DNA of 64,000 bases, from positions 186,001 through 250,000 of the forward strand of contig NZ_MRDM01000011.1 of assembly GCF_002008165.1 (NCBI RefSeq). Reading direction: 5' to 3'. Numbering within the stretch: position 1 is the first letter of the stretch; every line of letters starts with the position of its first letter. Positions 40,748 through 48,958 of this stretch are shown one piece after another. A program made the translations under genes and the position numbers. The DNA comes from Rhizobium laguerreae. GTDB taxonomy: Bacteria > Pseudomonadota > Alphaproteobacteria > Rhizobiales > Rhizobiaceae. The notes beneath the pieces were generated by a model. It made no database searches. It was not told the origin of the DNA and saw only the letters and a program-made list of their open reading frames with translations.

Positions 40748-41407
40748 ATGACCGCCCTCTTCCTCCGTGACCTGAAGCTCTCGATTCTCGCTGGCGGCGG
40801 CGCGCTGATAGGCGTGCTGTTCTTCCTGACCATCGTCGCCGTCATTCCCTTCGGCGTCGGTCCCGATCTCAAACTGCTGTCGCGTATCGGCCCCGCCATC
40901 GTCTGGATCGGCGCCCTGCTCGCCGCCCTTCTCGGCCTCGACCGCCTGTTCCAGGCCGAGCGCGATGACGGATCGCTCGACCTGATGCTGATGCAGGAAA
41001 CGCCGCTCGTTCTCACCGTGCTGGTCAAATGCTTCGCCCATTGGACGGCCACCAGCCTGCCGCTGGTCATCGCCTCGCCGCTGCTCGGCCTCTTCATGAA
41101 TATGGACGAGACGGCGATCGGCGCGACCATGCTGACGCTGCTGGTCGGCTCGCCCGCCATCACCTTCATCGGCGCCGTGGGTGCCGCCGTTGCCGTGGCG
41201 CTGCCCCGCGGCGGCCTGCTGGTTTCGATCCTCGTGCTGCCGCTGACCATCCCGGTGCTGATCTTCGGCGTCAGCGCCACCTATGCCGCAGTCGAGAATC
41301 CTGCCCCCTTCCTGCCGCCCTTCCTGATCCTCATTGCGCTGACACTCTTCTTCGCGGTCATCGGCCCGGCAGCCGCCGCCCTGGCGCTGCGAAACACAGC
41401 GGATTGA
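40748..41407 (+). CDS. ccmB: Heme exporter membrane protein CcmB
   Basis: A 219-residue membrane protein with six hydrophobic segments, the partner of CcmA. The early segment L-F-Q-A-E-R-D-D-G-S-L-D-L-M-L-M (about 69-84) is the family signature. The start M-T-A-L-F-L-R-D follows the ccmA stop by 52 bases; longer in-frame openings overlapping ccmA are not supported. Confidence 0.95.
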   Translation: MTALFLRDLKLSILAGGGALIGVLFFLTIVAVIPFGVGPDLKLLSRIGPAIVWIGALLAALLGLDRLFQAERDDGSLDLMLMQETPLVLTVLVKCFAHWTATSLPLVIASPLLGLFMNMDETAIGATMLTLLVGSPAITFIGAVGAAVAVALPRGGLLVSILVLPLTIPVLIFGVSATYAAVENPAPFLPPFLILIALTLFFAVIGPAAAALALRNTAD

Positions 41408-41455
41408 TGGGCCATTCGATTGCGGGAAAAGCCGGATCAAGGTAAGGAAGCGGAC

Positions 41456-42217
41456 ATGAGCGAAACGAGCCTTGCCATCAGCAAATTCAGTGATCTCGCC
41501 AATCCGACGCGGTTTCTGGCGCTGGCGGCGCGCGCCGTTCCGTGGCTGGCTGGCATCACCACCCTCTGTTTCGCGGTCGGCCTCTATCTGAGCTTCGCCA
41601 CCGAAGGCGATTACCAGCAGGGCGAGACCGTGCGCATCATGTATGTCCATGTCCCCTCGGCCTGGCTTTCGATGATGTGCTATACGATTATGAGCCTCTC
41701 GGCGATCGGTACGCTGGTCTGGCGCCATCCGCTGGCCGATGTCTCCGCCAAGGCCGCAGCCCCGCTCGGCGCCGCCTTTACCCTGCTTGCACTCGTCACC
41801 GGCTCGCTCTGGGGCAAGCCGATGTGGGGCACCTGGTGGGTCTGGGATGCGCGGCTGACCTCCGTCTTCGTTCTCTTCCTGATGTATCTCGGGCTGATTG
41901 CGCTCGGCCGTGCCATCGACGATCCGTCGAAGGCCGCGCGCGTCAGCGCCGTGCTCATCCTCGTCGGCTTCGTCAACATCCCGATCATCAAATTCTCCGT
42001 CGAGTGGTGGAATACGCTGCACCAGTCGGCAAGCGTGCTGCGCCTCGACGGCCCGGCGATTGATCCGGAATTCCTGCGGCCGCTCCTCGTCATGGCGATC
42101 GCCTTCACCCTGCTCTTCTTCACGCTGCACATCATGGCGATGAGGAACGAGATCTGGCGCCGCCGCATTGCCGCCCAGCGCCGTCTTGCCGCTCGCATGG
42201 CGAGCCGGGAGGAATAG
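41456..42217 (+). CDS. ccmC: Heme exporter membrane protein CcmC
   Basis: A 253-residue protein with six membrane segments, which presents heme to CcmE. The periplasmic tryptophan-rich motif reads [12 protein letters not shown] (about 124-135), and two conserved histidines are present (Y-V-H-V-P-S near 64 and N-T-L-H-Q near 190). The start M-S-E-T-S was preferred over an upstream in-frame ATG. ccmD follows after two bases. Confidence 0.96.
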   Translation: MSETSLAISKFSDLANPTRFLALAARAVPWLAGITTLCFAVGLYLSFATEGDYQQGETVRIMYVHVPSAWLSMMCYTIMSLSAIGTLVWRHPLADVSAKAAAPLGAAFTLLALVTGSLWGKPMWGTWWVWDARLTSVFVLFLMYLGLIALGRAIDDPSKAARVSAVLILVGFVNIPIIKFSVEWWNTLHQSASVLRLDGPAIDPEFLRPLLVMAIAFTLLFFTLHIMAMRNEIWRRRIAAQRRLAARMASREE

Positions 42218-42219
42218 CC

Positions 42220-42399
42220 GTGACGCAAGCCTTCTACGTCTACGCCTCCTATGGCTTTGCAGCCCTGGTGACGATCGCCGTCACGGCCTGGACCTGGGTC
42301 GATGGCCGCGCCCGCCGCAGGGAACTCGCCGCCCTTGAGGCTGGCGGCATTCGCCGTCGTTCGGCGCGGCCCAAGGACAGTGTGGGGGATGGCGAATGA
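42220..42399 (+). CDS. ccmD: Heme exporter small subunit CcmD
   Basis: A 59-residue membrane protein starting with GTG, two bases after the ccmC stop. It has one membrane segment (about 7-28), then a strongly basic [11 protein letters not shown] tail typical of CcmD. It stabilises the CcmABC-heme-CcmE complex. Its TGA overlaps the ccmG ATG (ATGA). Too short for most gene finders, but position and sequence are decisive. Confidence 0.92.
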   Translation: MTQAFYVYASYGFAALVTIAVTAWTWVDGRARRRELAALEAGGIRRRSARPKDSVGDGE

Positions 42400-43004
42400 A
42401 CGACACGCCGGAAAACACCGCCGCCAAGCCGCGCGGGCTGAGCCGTTACGCATTGGCGCTGCTGCCGCTCGTCGTCTTCGGCGGCATTGCGGCCACGGCC
42501 GCAAAGATGCTCTACGACCAGGATTTCCATGGCAAGAACATCGCCGAAATTCCCTCCGCCCTGATCGGCACCAAGGCGCCGGCGCTGAACCTGCCGCCGC
42601 TCGACGGCGCCAACCTGCCGGCGCTGACCGATGTCGCAATCAAGGGCAAGCTGACCCTCGTCAACGTCTTCGCCTCATGGTGCCTCCCCTGCCGGGACGA
42701 ACATCCGCTATTGAAAGAACTGGCAAAAGACGGACGGCTGAACATCGTCGCCATCAATTACAAGGACCAGAACGACAATGCCCTGCGTTTCCTCGGCGAG
42801 CTCGGCAACCCCTTTCGGGCGATCGGCATCGATCCGAACGGCAAGGCAGCGATCGACTGGGGTGTCTACGGCATTCCGGAAAGCTACCTGGTCGGGCCTG
42901 ACGGCACGATCCTCTACAAGCGCGTCGGCCCCTTCGACGATATCAGCCTGAAGGAAGGGCTTTTTCCAGCGATGGAAAAGGCGCTCGGCAAGCCGGTCTC
43001 TTAA
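42396..43004 (+). CDS. ccmG: Thiol:disulfide interchange protein CcmG/DsbE
   Basis: A 202-residue membrane-anchored thioredoxin-like protein that keeps apocytochrome c cysteines reduced. One N-terminal membrane segment (about 18-38), then [15 protein letters not shown] (C-L-P-C about 94-97) and the [10 protein letters not shown] loop with the cis-proline. Rhizobia call it cycY. It ends the operon; ccmE, ccmF and ccmH are not in the window. Confidence 0.96.
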   Translation: MNDTPENTAAKPRGLSRYALALLPLVVFGGIAATAAKMLYDQDFHGKNIAEIPSALIGTKAPALNLPPLDGANLPALTDVAIKGKLTLVNVFASWCLPCRDEHPLLKELAKDGRLNIVAINYKDQNDNALRFLGELGNPFRAIGIDPNGKAAIDWGVYGIPESYLVGPDGTILYKRVGPFDDISLKEGLFPAMEKALGKPVS

Positions 43005-43032
43005 TGAGGCGTCTTATCAGGACAAAGAAGCC

Positions 43033-43620
43033 CTACACCCCACCCTGCCAGACCTTGATCGCCTCCACCGGCCAGATCAGCATCACGACATTCAGCGTCA
43101 GGTTGTCGCGGATTATGTAGCCGGTGAAAATCTCGAAGAAGATGGCGATCGCAACCGTGAGCGCCACCGGTGCGCGCCGCGCGAAGAAGAAGCCGACGCA
43201 CATGAAGACGGTGTCCATCGCCGAATTCAGAATGCTGTCGCCGTAATAATCGAGCGCGATCGTCGCCGTGCGGTAGCGGTCGATGATGAGAGGTGAATTT
43301 TCAAGCAGCTCCCAGCCGGATTCGATGACGAGCGCCAGCAGCAGCCTTGCCGCCAACGGCTTGCCGCGCAGGATGAGATGCGCGAGGCCGTAAAACAGGA
43401 AGCCGTGGATAATGTGCGACGGCGTGTACCAATCCGACAGATGCTGCGAATTGCCGCTGGTATTGACCCCGCCCTCCCACAGTTTGACAGTGCCGCAGGC
43501 GCAGATCGGCACGCGGCCCATCATATATTCGGCGGCGATCTGAATGATCAGCACCGCAAGGCAGGCGACAAACCAGAAGTTCTGGTGTCTTACGCGAGAT
43601 TCTACGTCGACAGCGCTCAC
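43033..43620 (-). CDS. UPF0314 (DUF2585) membrane protein
   Basis: A 195-residue protein with about five hydrophobic segments and the family region [15 protein letters not shown] (about 60-74), followed by [11 protein letters not shown]. Histidines and acidic residues in these motifs suggest metal or phospholipid headgroup chemistry, but no function is known. The GTG start overlaps the stop of the septation protein gene (GTGA). Confidence 0.85.
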   Translation of the reverse strand: MSAVDVESRVRHQNFWFVACLAVLIIQIAAEYMMGRVPICACGTVKLWEGGVNTSGNSQHLSDWYTPSHIIHGFLFYGLAHLILRGKPLAARLLLALVIESGWELLENSPLIIDRYRTATIALDYYGDSILNSAMDTVFMCVGFFFARRAPVALTVAIAIFFEIFTGYIIRDNLTLNVVMLIWPVEAIKVWQGGV

Positions 43621-44261
43621 TTCTCGCCTTCCGTTTCCAGGTTGACGCTATGTTTCAGCACCAGCGGCATCTGCGCCAGCGTGAAGATGATGGTGATCGG
43701 CATCGTGCCCCAGACCTTGAAAGCGACCCAGGTACCGTCGGAAAAATTGCGCCAGACGACTTCGTTCAGCACGGCGAGGAAGAGAAAGAAGATGCCCCAG
43801 CGGATGGTGAGTTTACGCCAGCCCTCGGCATCGAGCTGGAAGGCGGCGTTGAAGACATAGCCGAGCAGCGACTTGCCGAAGGCCAACCCGCCGAGCAGCG
43901 CCACCCCGAAGAGCGCGTTGACGATGGTCGGCTTCATCTTGATGAAGGTCTCGTTCTGCAACCAGATCGACAGCGAGCCGAAGATGACGACGACGATGCC
44001 TGATACAAAAGGCATGATCGGCAGATGGCCGAGCACGATCTTCGAAACGATCAGCGAGATGATCGTCGCCGCCATGAAGAGGCCGGTCGCGACGAACAGC
44101 GGTCCGCCCAATTCGGAAAGAGCGGGAAAAGTTTCCACCAGCCACTGGCCGCGCAGATTGGCGAAGAAGAAGATCATCAGCGGCCCGAGTTCCAGCGCCA
44201 GTTTCAGCAGCGGATGATGCCGGTCGGCAGCAGACGGGGTGATATCGCTTTCGGTGCTCAT
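43617..44261 (-). CDS. yciB: Inner-membrane septation protein YciB/IspZ
   Basis: A 214-residue membrane protein with about five hydrophobic segments. Typical motifs are [13 protein letters not shown] (about 24-36), K-P-T-I-V-N-A-L-F near 110 and [17 protein letters not shown] near 165. YciB (IspZ in Shigella) takes part in septation and envelope maintenance. It lies 75 bases from ftsY on the same strand and overlaps the UPF0314 gene. Confidence 0.92.
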   Translation of the reverse strand: MSTESDITPSAADRHHPLLKLALELGPLMIFFFANLRGQWLVETFPALSELGGPLFVATGLFMAATIISLIVSKIVLGHLPIMPFVSGIVVVIFGSLSIWLQNETFIKMKPTIVNALFGVALLGGLAFGKSLLGYVFNAAFQLDAEGWRKLTIRWGIFFLFLAVLNEVVWRNFSDGTWVAFKVWGTMPITIIFTLAQMPLVLKHSVNLETEGEK

Positions 44262-44336
44262 GCGTTCTTCAAACCTGTTTTCCTGGAAACTGTTTCCGGC
44301 CGTGCCCTGCAGGCCTTCGGCGGCATATCTGTGGCA

Positions 44337-45932
44337 TCATTGCCCAAGTCCGGCAATGGCATGGGCAAAATCCTCGGCCTCGAACGGCTCCAGATCCTCG
44401 ACACCCTCGCCGACGCCGATGAAATAGACCGGCAGCTTGTGTTTGGCGGAGATGGCGACGAGAATGCCGCCGCGCGCCGTGCCGTCGAGCTTGGTCATGA
44501 TCAGCCCGTTGACGCCGGCGACGTTGCGGAAGATCTCGACCTGGCTGAGCGCGTTCTGCCCCGTCGTGGCATCGAGCGTCTGCAGCACGGTATGCGGCGC
44601 GTCGGGATCGAGTTTTCCGAGCACGCGCACGATCTTCTCGAGCTCGGCCATCAGCTCTGCCTTGTTCTGCAGGCGGCCGGCGGTATCGACGATCAGCACG
44701 TCGCATTTTTTTGCCTTTGCCTGTTCGAAGGCATCATAGGCAAGGCCGGCGGCATCGGCGCCGAGCTTGGTGCCGATGAATTCGGATTTCGTCCGGTCGG
44801 CCCAGATTTTCAGCTGCTCGATCGCCGCCGCCCGGAAAGTATCGCCGGCGGCCAGCATCACCTTCAGCCCGGCGCCGGAAAGCTTTGCCGCAAGCTTGCC
44901 GATCGTCGTCGTCTTTCCCGTTCCGTTGACGCCGACGACGAGGATGACATGCGGCTTGTGCGAGAGGTCGAGCTGCAGCGGCTTGGCGACCGGCTTCAGC
45001 ACCTTGGCGATTTCCGACGCCATGATCCGGGTGACATCCTCGCCGGTGACATCCTTGCCATAGCGCTCAGAAGCAAGCGTGTCGGTGACGCGCATGGCGG
45101 TCTCGACACCGAGATCGGCCTGGATCAGCAGGTCCTCGAGATCCTGCAGCGTCTCGTCATCGAGCTTGCGCTTGGTGAAGAGCGCGGTGATCTGGCCGGT
45201 CAGCTGCGAAGAGGTGCGTGCAAGGCCATTACGCAGGCGCTGGAACCAGCTGAGTTTTGGCTGCAGGACAACGGGCTCCGGCTCGACCACCTTCGGGCCG
45301 GTGGCGAAGCCTTTGGGGAGGACGGGAGATTGAGGTTTCGGTTCTGCCGCGGGGCTACCCCCCTCTGCCCTGCCGGGCATCTCCCCCACAGGTGGGGAGA
45401 TTGGCTGGGAGGACGATTCCAGCCCTACATTATCCTCAGCTGGAATCTCTTCCGGCTCAGTCGGAATCTCTTCCGTAAGCTTTTCAATGACGTCTTCGAG
45501 GTCATCCGGCTGTTCCGGCGCATCGGTCTCCAAATGATCTCCCCCCTTGTGGGGGAGATGTCCCGGAGGGACAGAGGGGGGTATTCCCGCAACGATATCG
45601 ACAGGCGCCTGGATTTCGGCCTGCACCTCCACTGCCGCCTCGGCTTCCAGCAATGAGAGCGGCACGACACCCAGATCGCTCAATTGGTCGGCGGCGGGCA
45701 GGATTGCGGATTCGACATCATCGTCAGCAACCGCTGCTTCGACCCCGCCCTCGTCAATATCGGCAGCCGGCCCACCGGCCGTATCCATTTCCTCGGCCAG
45801 CACCGGATCGTCAGCAACCGGCAGATCTTCGTCACGCGAACGCGGCTCCAGCTCCCTTTCCACGGCCGCAGGCACAGGTTCTTCAGCCGGCTTGCCGAAG
45901 GTGAAGACCTTTTTGATGAAACTGAGCGCCAT
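44337..45932 (-). CDS. ftsY: Signal recognition particle receptor FtsY
   Basis: SRP receptor GTPase that docks Ffh-bound ribosomes at the inner membrane. The NG domain has G-V-N-G-T-G-K-T-T-T-I-G-K-L-A (about 330-344), D-T-A-G-R and T-K-L-D-G-T-A-R-G-G. At 531 residues it is long because of an acidic N-terminal region of about 230 residues. This region contains two segments encoded by inverted copies of a palindromic repeat (G-I-P-P-S-V-P-P-G-H-L-P-H-K-G-G and I-S-P-P-V-G-E-M-P-G-R-A-E-G-G-S-P), out of character with the acidic surroundings. mtaB precedes it by 16 bases. Confidence 0.97.
   Translation of the reverse strand: MALSFIKKVFTFGKPAEEPVPAAVERELEPRSRDEDLPVADDPVLAEEMDTAGGPAADIDEGGVEAAVADDDVESAILPAADQLSDLGVVPLSLLEAEAAVEVQAEIQAPVDIVAGIPPSVPPGHLPHKGGDHLETDAPEQPDDLEDVIEKLTEEIPTEPEEIPAEDNVGLESSSQPISPPVGEMPGRAEGGSPAAEPKPQSPVLPKGFATGPKVVEPEPVVLQPKLSWFQRLRNGLARTSSQLTGQITALFTKRKLDDETLQDLEDLLIQADLGVETAMRVTDTLASERYGKDVTGEDVTRIMASEIAKVLKPVAKPLQLDLSHKPHVILVVGVNGTGKTTTIGKLAAKLSGAGLKVMLAAGDTFRAAAIEQLKIWADRTKSEFIGTKLGADAAGLAYDAFEQAKAKKCDVLIVDTAGRLQNKAELMAELEKIVRVLGKLDPDAPHTVLQTLDATTGQNALSQVEIFRNVAGVNGLIMTKLDGTARGGILVAISAKHKLPVYFIGVGEGVEDLEPFEAEDFAHAIAGLGQ
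45357..45401. repeat. Palindromic repeat inside ftsY, copy 1
   Basis: Reads ACCCCCCTCTGCCCTGCCGG, then GCATCTCCCCCACAGGTGGG, then GAGAT. CTCCCC/GGGGAG forms its main hairpin. It is translated in frame as I-S-P-P-V-G-E-M-P-G-R-A-E-G-G. Confidence 0.9.
45537..45582. repeat. Palindromic repeat inside ftsY, copy 2, inverted
   Basis: Reverse complement is about 85-90% identical by eye to 45357-45401 over the full length. Because it is inverted, the same element is translated differently, as P-P-S-V-P-P-G-H-L-P-H-K-G-G-D. No frame is broken by either copy. Confidence 0.9.
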
Positions 45933-45948
45933 GGGGATTCCGTGAAAG

Positions 45949-47223
45949 TCAGGCCGCGGCTGCGGCCGTCAATTGCATGTCGAGATGTTTGCCATTGTGG
46001 CCGGTGATCGTGACCGGCACAAGTTCGCCTGGACGAAGGCCGGGGGCAGCGACCAGCGTGAAGTTCTCCGTATGCGCCAGGCCGTTGTTTTCAACAAGCA
46101 GCCATTGCCGGGTTCCGATCATCCGATCGAGATGGGACTGATACAGCATATGTCCAGCGGCGCGTAGCCTTGCGGCGCGATCCTTGACCAGCGACCGGTC
46201 GAGCTGCGGCATGCGGGCGGCCGGTGTGCCGGGACGCGGACTGTAGGGGAAGACATGCAGATGGGCGATGCCAGCCTCTTCGGCCAGCTTCACGGCATTG
46301 TCGAACATGTCTTCGGTTTCGGTGGGAAAGCCGGCAATCATATCGGCGCCGAAGCTTATCTCGGGGCGGAGGCGGCGCGCATCCTCGATGAAACGCAACG
46401 CATCGGCGCGTAAATGCCGGCGCTTCATGCGCTTCAGGATCATGTCGTCGCCATGCTGCAGCGACAGATGCAGATGCGGCATGAAACGTGGCTCGTCGGC
46501 GATGAGATCCATCAGGTGGGCGTCGGCCTCGATGCTGTCGATCGAGGAAAGCCTGAGCCGGCGGATATCGGGGATCTGCTTCAGCAGCGTCTTCGCCAAA
46601 AGCCCGAGCGTCGGGGCGCCCGGCAGATCGCCGCCATAACTGGTGGCATCGACGCCGGTCAGCACGATCTCGCAATAACCGCCGTCGACGAGATTGCGGG
46701 CCTGATCGACGACGGCTCCCATCGGTACGGAGCGGGAATTGCCGCGGCCATAGGGAATGATGCAGAAAGTGCAGCGATGGTCGCAGCCATTCTGCACCTG
46801 GATGAAGGCGCGCACATGGCCGTCGATATGCCTGACCATCTGCGGCGCCGTCGCCTTGACGCTCATGATGTCGTTGACCCGGAGCTTCTCTTCGGCCGAA
46901 ACGCCGAAATCCGGCAGGCCGCGATAGGAGGCGCTCGTCAGCTTCTCCTCGTTGCCGAGCACGGCATCGACCTCCGCCATCGCGGCGAAGGTCTGCTTTT
47001 CCGTCTGCGCGGCGCAGCCGGTGACGATGATGCGGGCATGCGGATTGTCGCGCCGTGCCCGGCGGATCGCCTGGCGGGCCTGGCGCACGGCCTCGCCGGT
47101 CACGGCACAGGTGTTGACCAGGATGGCGTTGTTGAGCCCGGCCTTCTCAGCCTGCGCCTTCATCACTTCGGATTCATATGTGTTGAGGCGGCAGCCGAAG
47201 GTAATGACCTCGATGCCGCTCAC
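45949..47223 (-). CDS. mtaB: tRNA t6A37 methylthiotransferase MtaB
   Basis: Radical-SAM enzyme that converts t6A37 to ms2t6A37 in tRNA, acting after TsaD, which is also in this window. The 424-residue protein has the N-terminal UPF0004 cysteines (G-C-R-L-N, N-T-C-A-V-T, G-C-A-A-Q) and the SAM-cluster motif [11 protein letters not shown] (about 151-161). The spacing and the N-T-C-A-V-T sequence fit MtaB rather than MiaB or RimO. The GTG start overlaps the dapF TGA (GTGA). Confidence 0.93.
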   Translation of the reverse strand: MSGIEVITFGCRLNTYESEVMKAQAEKAGLNNAILVNTCAVTGEAVRQARQAIRRARRDNPHARIIVTGCAAQTEKQTFAAMAEVDAVLGNEEKLTSASYRGLPDFGVSAEEKLRVNDIMSVKATAPQMVRHIDGHVRAFIQVQNGCDHRCTFCIIPYGRGNSRSVPMGAVVDQARNLVDGGYCEIVLTGVDATSYGGDLPGAPTLGLLAKTLLKQIPDIRRLRLSSIDSIEADAHLMDLIADEPRFMPHLHLSLQHGDDMILKRMKRRHLRADALRFIEDARRLRPEISFGADMIAGFPTETEDMFDNAVKLAEEAGIAHLHVFPYSPRPGTPAARMPQLDRSLVKDRAARLRAAGHMLYQSHLDRMIGTRQWLLVENNGLAHTENFTLVAAPGLRPGELVPVTITGHNGKHLDMQLTAAAAA

Positions 47224-48125
47224 TGCGCCTCCGCCTCTCGGATACCATCGCGCGCCCAGAGACCGGTCGAAGGATCGAGCCTGCCCGACCATTCCCATTC
47301 GGCCGGGCCGGTCATGATCACATGATCGTCGTGCTCGCGCCATTCGATGGAAAGCGTGGCCGGCGGCTTGGCGCTTGCCACATTGTTCGTCACCTTGCGG
47401 CCGGTGCGGCCGGTGCGCGCAGCACTGACGGCAGCAGAACAGGCAGCCGAGCCGCAGGCAAGCGTCAGCCCCGCGCCGCGCTCCCAGGTGCGCGTCGTCA
47501 CCGATGTCGGCGACGTCACCTGCGCCAGCGTGATATTGGCGCGCTCGGGAAACATCGGATGGTTTTCGAGCAGCGGTCCGAAGCGGGCGAGATCATAGGA
47601 CATCACGTCCCTGTCCACCCAGAAGATCGCATGCGGATTGCCCATCGACATCACTGAGGGCGAATGCAGCACCGGCTTGTCGATCGGGCCGATCTGCAAC
47701 TCGATGCGGCTGGTGTCGTGGAATTCTTCCGCCAGCGGGATCCTGTCCCAATCGAACACCGGCCGGCCCATATCGACCGAGATCGTCCCGTCCTCGTGCT
47801 CGACGGCGTTGAGGATGCCGGCGACCGTCTGGAAGGTAAAGACCTTCCTGCCGGTCTCGGCGGCAAGCGCCTGCACGACGCAGCGTGTGCCGTTGCCGCA
47901 GGCCTGCGCCTTCGAGCCATCGGAATTCAGGATATCGATGAAGGCATCGGTGCCGTCGGCCTTCGGATCATGGATCGCCATGATCTGATCGAACTCAGTC
48001 TGCGGATCGGCATTGAGCGCGACCGCCGCCGCCGGCGTCACCTTGTCCGGCCGACCGCGCATGTCGACGACCAGGATCTTGTTGCCAAGCCCGTTCATCC
48101 TCGCAAATTCGACCGTTGCGCTCAT
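47220..48125 (-). CDS. dapF: Diaminopimelate epimerase
   Basis: Interconverts LL- and meso-diaminopimelate for peptidoglycan and lysine. The 301-residue protein has both catalytic cysteines, in Q-A-C-G-N-G-T-R-C (about 76-84) and L-A-C-G-S-A-A-C (about 222-229). Of two in-frame ATGs three codons apart, the second is taken since GACGGA is well spaced for it. It heads the minus-strand series dapF-mtaB-ftsY-yciB-UPF0314. Confidence 0.96.
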   Translation of the reverse strand: MSATVEFARMNGLGNKILVVDMRGRPDKVTPAAAVALNADPQTEFDQIMAIHDPKADGTDAFIDILNSDGSKAQACGNGTRCVVQALAAETGRKVFTFQTVAGILNAVEHEDGTISVDMGRPVFDWDRIPLAEEFHDTSRIELQIGPIDKPVLHSPSVMSMGNPHAIFWVDRDVMSYDLARFGPLLENHPMFPERANITLAQVTSPTSVTTRTWERGAGLTLACGSAACSAAVSAARTGRTGRKVTNNVASAKPPATLSIEWREHDDHVIMTGPAEWEWSGRLDPSTGLWARDGIREAEAQ

Positions 48126-48241
48126 GGGTACCATTCCGTCTGTCTTTCCGGTGTATATGGCGGAAATGCGAAGGAATTACCAGTGGGTGAGTGCCGGGCA
48201 GGCGTTGCGGCACGCTGACCTTCGAGGCAGCGGTTCGGCTT

Positions 48242-48445
48242 TTACCGCTGCGCACCGTCGGGATCGAAGGATGCAGCGTGGGCTTCGACAATCGCTGCGG
48301 TGATGACCTTTCTCAGCTCGTAAACCAGCGAACGGGACCGCTTGCGATCCAGATCCTGTGCCGCCTTCGCCAGATTCAGGCCTTCGTTCAGGACAATATG
48401 ATGGGCCCGCGCCAGCGCCCAGCTCTCAATATCAGCATTTAGCAT
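48242..48445 (-). CDS. Short predicted protein of unknown function
   Basis: I do not recognise the 67-residue product. It looks helical and basic: W-A-L-A-R-A-H-H-I-V-L-N-E-G-L-N-L-A-K-A-A (about 8-28), then R-K-R-S-R-S-L-V-Y-E-L-R-K-V-I. No signal peptide or membrane segment. GGAG stands seven bases before this ATG, a better site than the ATG seven codons earlier. The pattern could be a small DNA- or RNA-binding or regulatory protein, but that is a guess. It could also be chance; the ribosome site is the main support. Confidence 0.5.
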   Translation of the reverse strand: MLNADIESWALARAHHIVLNEGLNLAKAAQDLDRKRSRSLVYELRKVITAAIVEAHAASFDPDGAQR

Positions 48446-48741
48446 TCGATATCTCCGCCGATTCATTCGGCATCAAGGATATTCACGAATCATTTTACAG
48501 GACGCACTTAAGTAGAAAGTAGAATCATAAGCACAATAATTTGCAACTGGCGTTGACAGCGAATTCGGCCGCCGGAGTGGCAATATTTATCGGCAAAACC
48601 TGAAACGCTGGCGGATTGCGCAAGCCAATACATCACTTTGTTTGAGTATGTACTTTTGCTGCAACCGTTAGATGAAACACTGCCGACCTCTCGTCAAACG
48701 CTTCTGAGAAGTCGGTCATGCGGTCATTTGTCCGCATTGCC
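48446..48741. other. Divergent region between the short ORF and the ffh leader, no gene seen
   Basis: About 296 AT-richer bases. It contains a TTGACA (48560-48565) without a matching -10 at normal spacing. No ORF with a ribosome site, tRNA or strong hairpin was found. Confidence 0.5.
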
Positions 48742-48770
48742 TTGACTTTCGCGCGGCTTTCCTGTTTATC
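48742..48770 (+). promoter_or_regulatory. Strong sigma70-type promoter upstream of ffh
   Basis: TTGACT, 17-base spacer, TTTATC. Transcription would begin near 48777, about 180 bases before the ffh start and just before the candidate small RNA. Confidence 0.65.
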
Positions 48771-48776
48771 GCGCCC

Positions 48777-48873
48777 AATCCGCGACGAGCCACATGACTC
48801 CGAGCCGCCGACCGGGACTTAGAGATCCCGGAGGTCAACACCCGACAGCGCGATGCGCCCTCGGGTGCTTTTT
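48777..48873 (+). ncRNA. Candidate small RNA or terminating leader of ffh
   Basis: Starts at the promoter's predicted start and ends in an intrinsic terminator. The first hairpin is CCGGGA / TCCCGG (48812-48831). The second is CACCCGA / TCGGGTG (48839-48867) followed by CTTTTT. It contains no SRP RNA core (no GGAAGGAAGCAG), so it is not 4.5S RNA. It could be an independent sRNA or an attenuator in front of ffh. Confidence 0.5.
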
Positions 48874-48958
48874 GGCTTTGCGTCTTGTTTTCGTCAAGGA
48901 AAAGCACGACGTTTCCGGGCATATCCCAACCTGCCCGAAACGTATCAAGGAAGAGCCG

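Noticed and set aside
40421..42130. Long minus-strand open frame antisense to ccmA, ccmB and ccmC
   Set aside because: Low-complexity Gln/Glu/Arg-rich translation typical of GC-rich antisense frames; the plus-strand ccm proteins are unmistakable.
48777..48873. 4.5S SRP RNA upstream of ffh
   Set aside because: The conserved core with GGAAGGAAGCAG is absent; the hairpins do not fit the SRP Alu/S fold.
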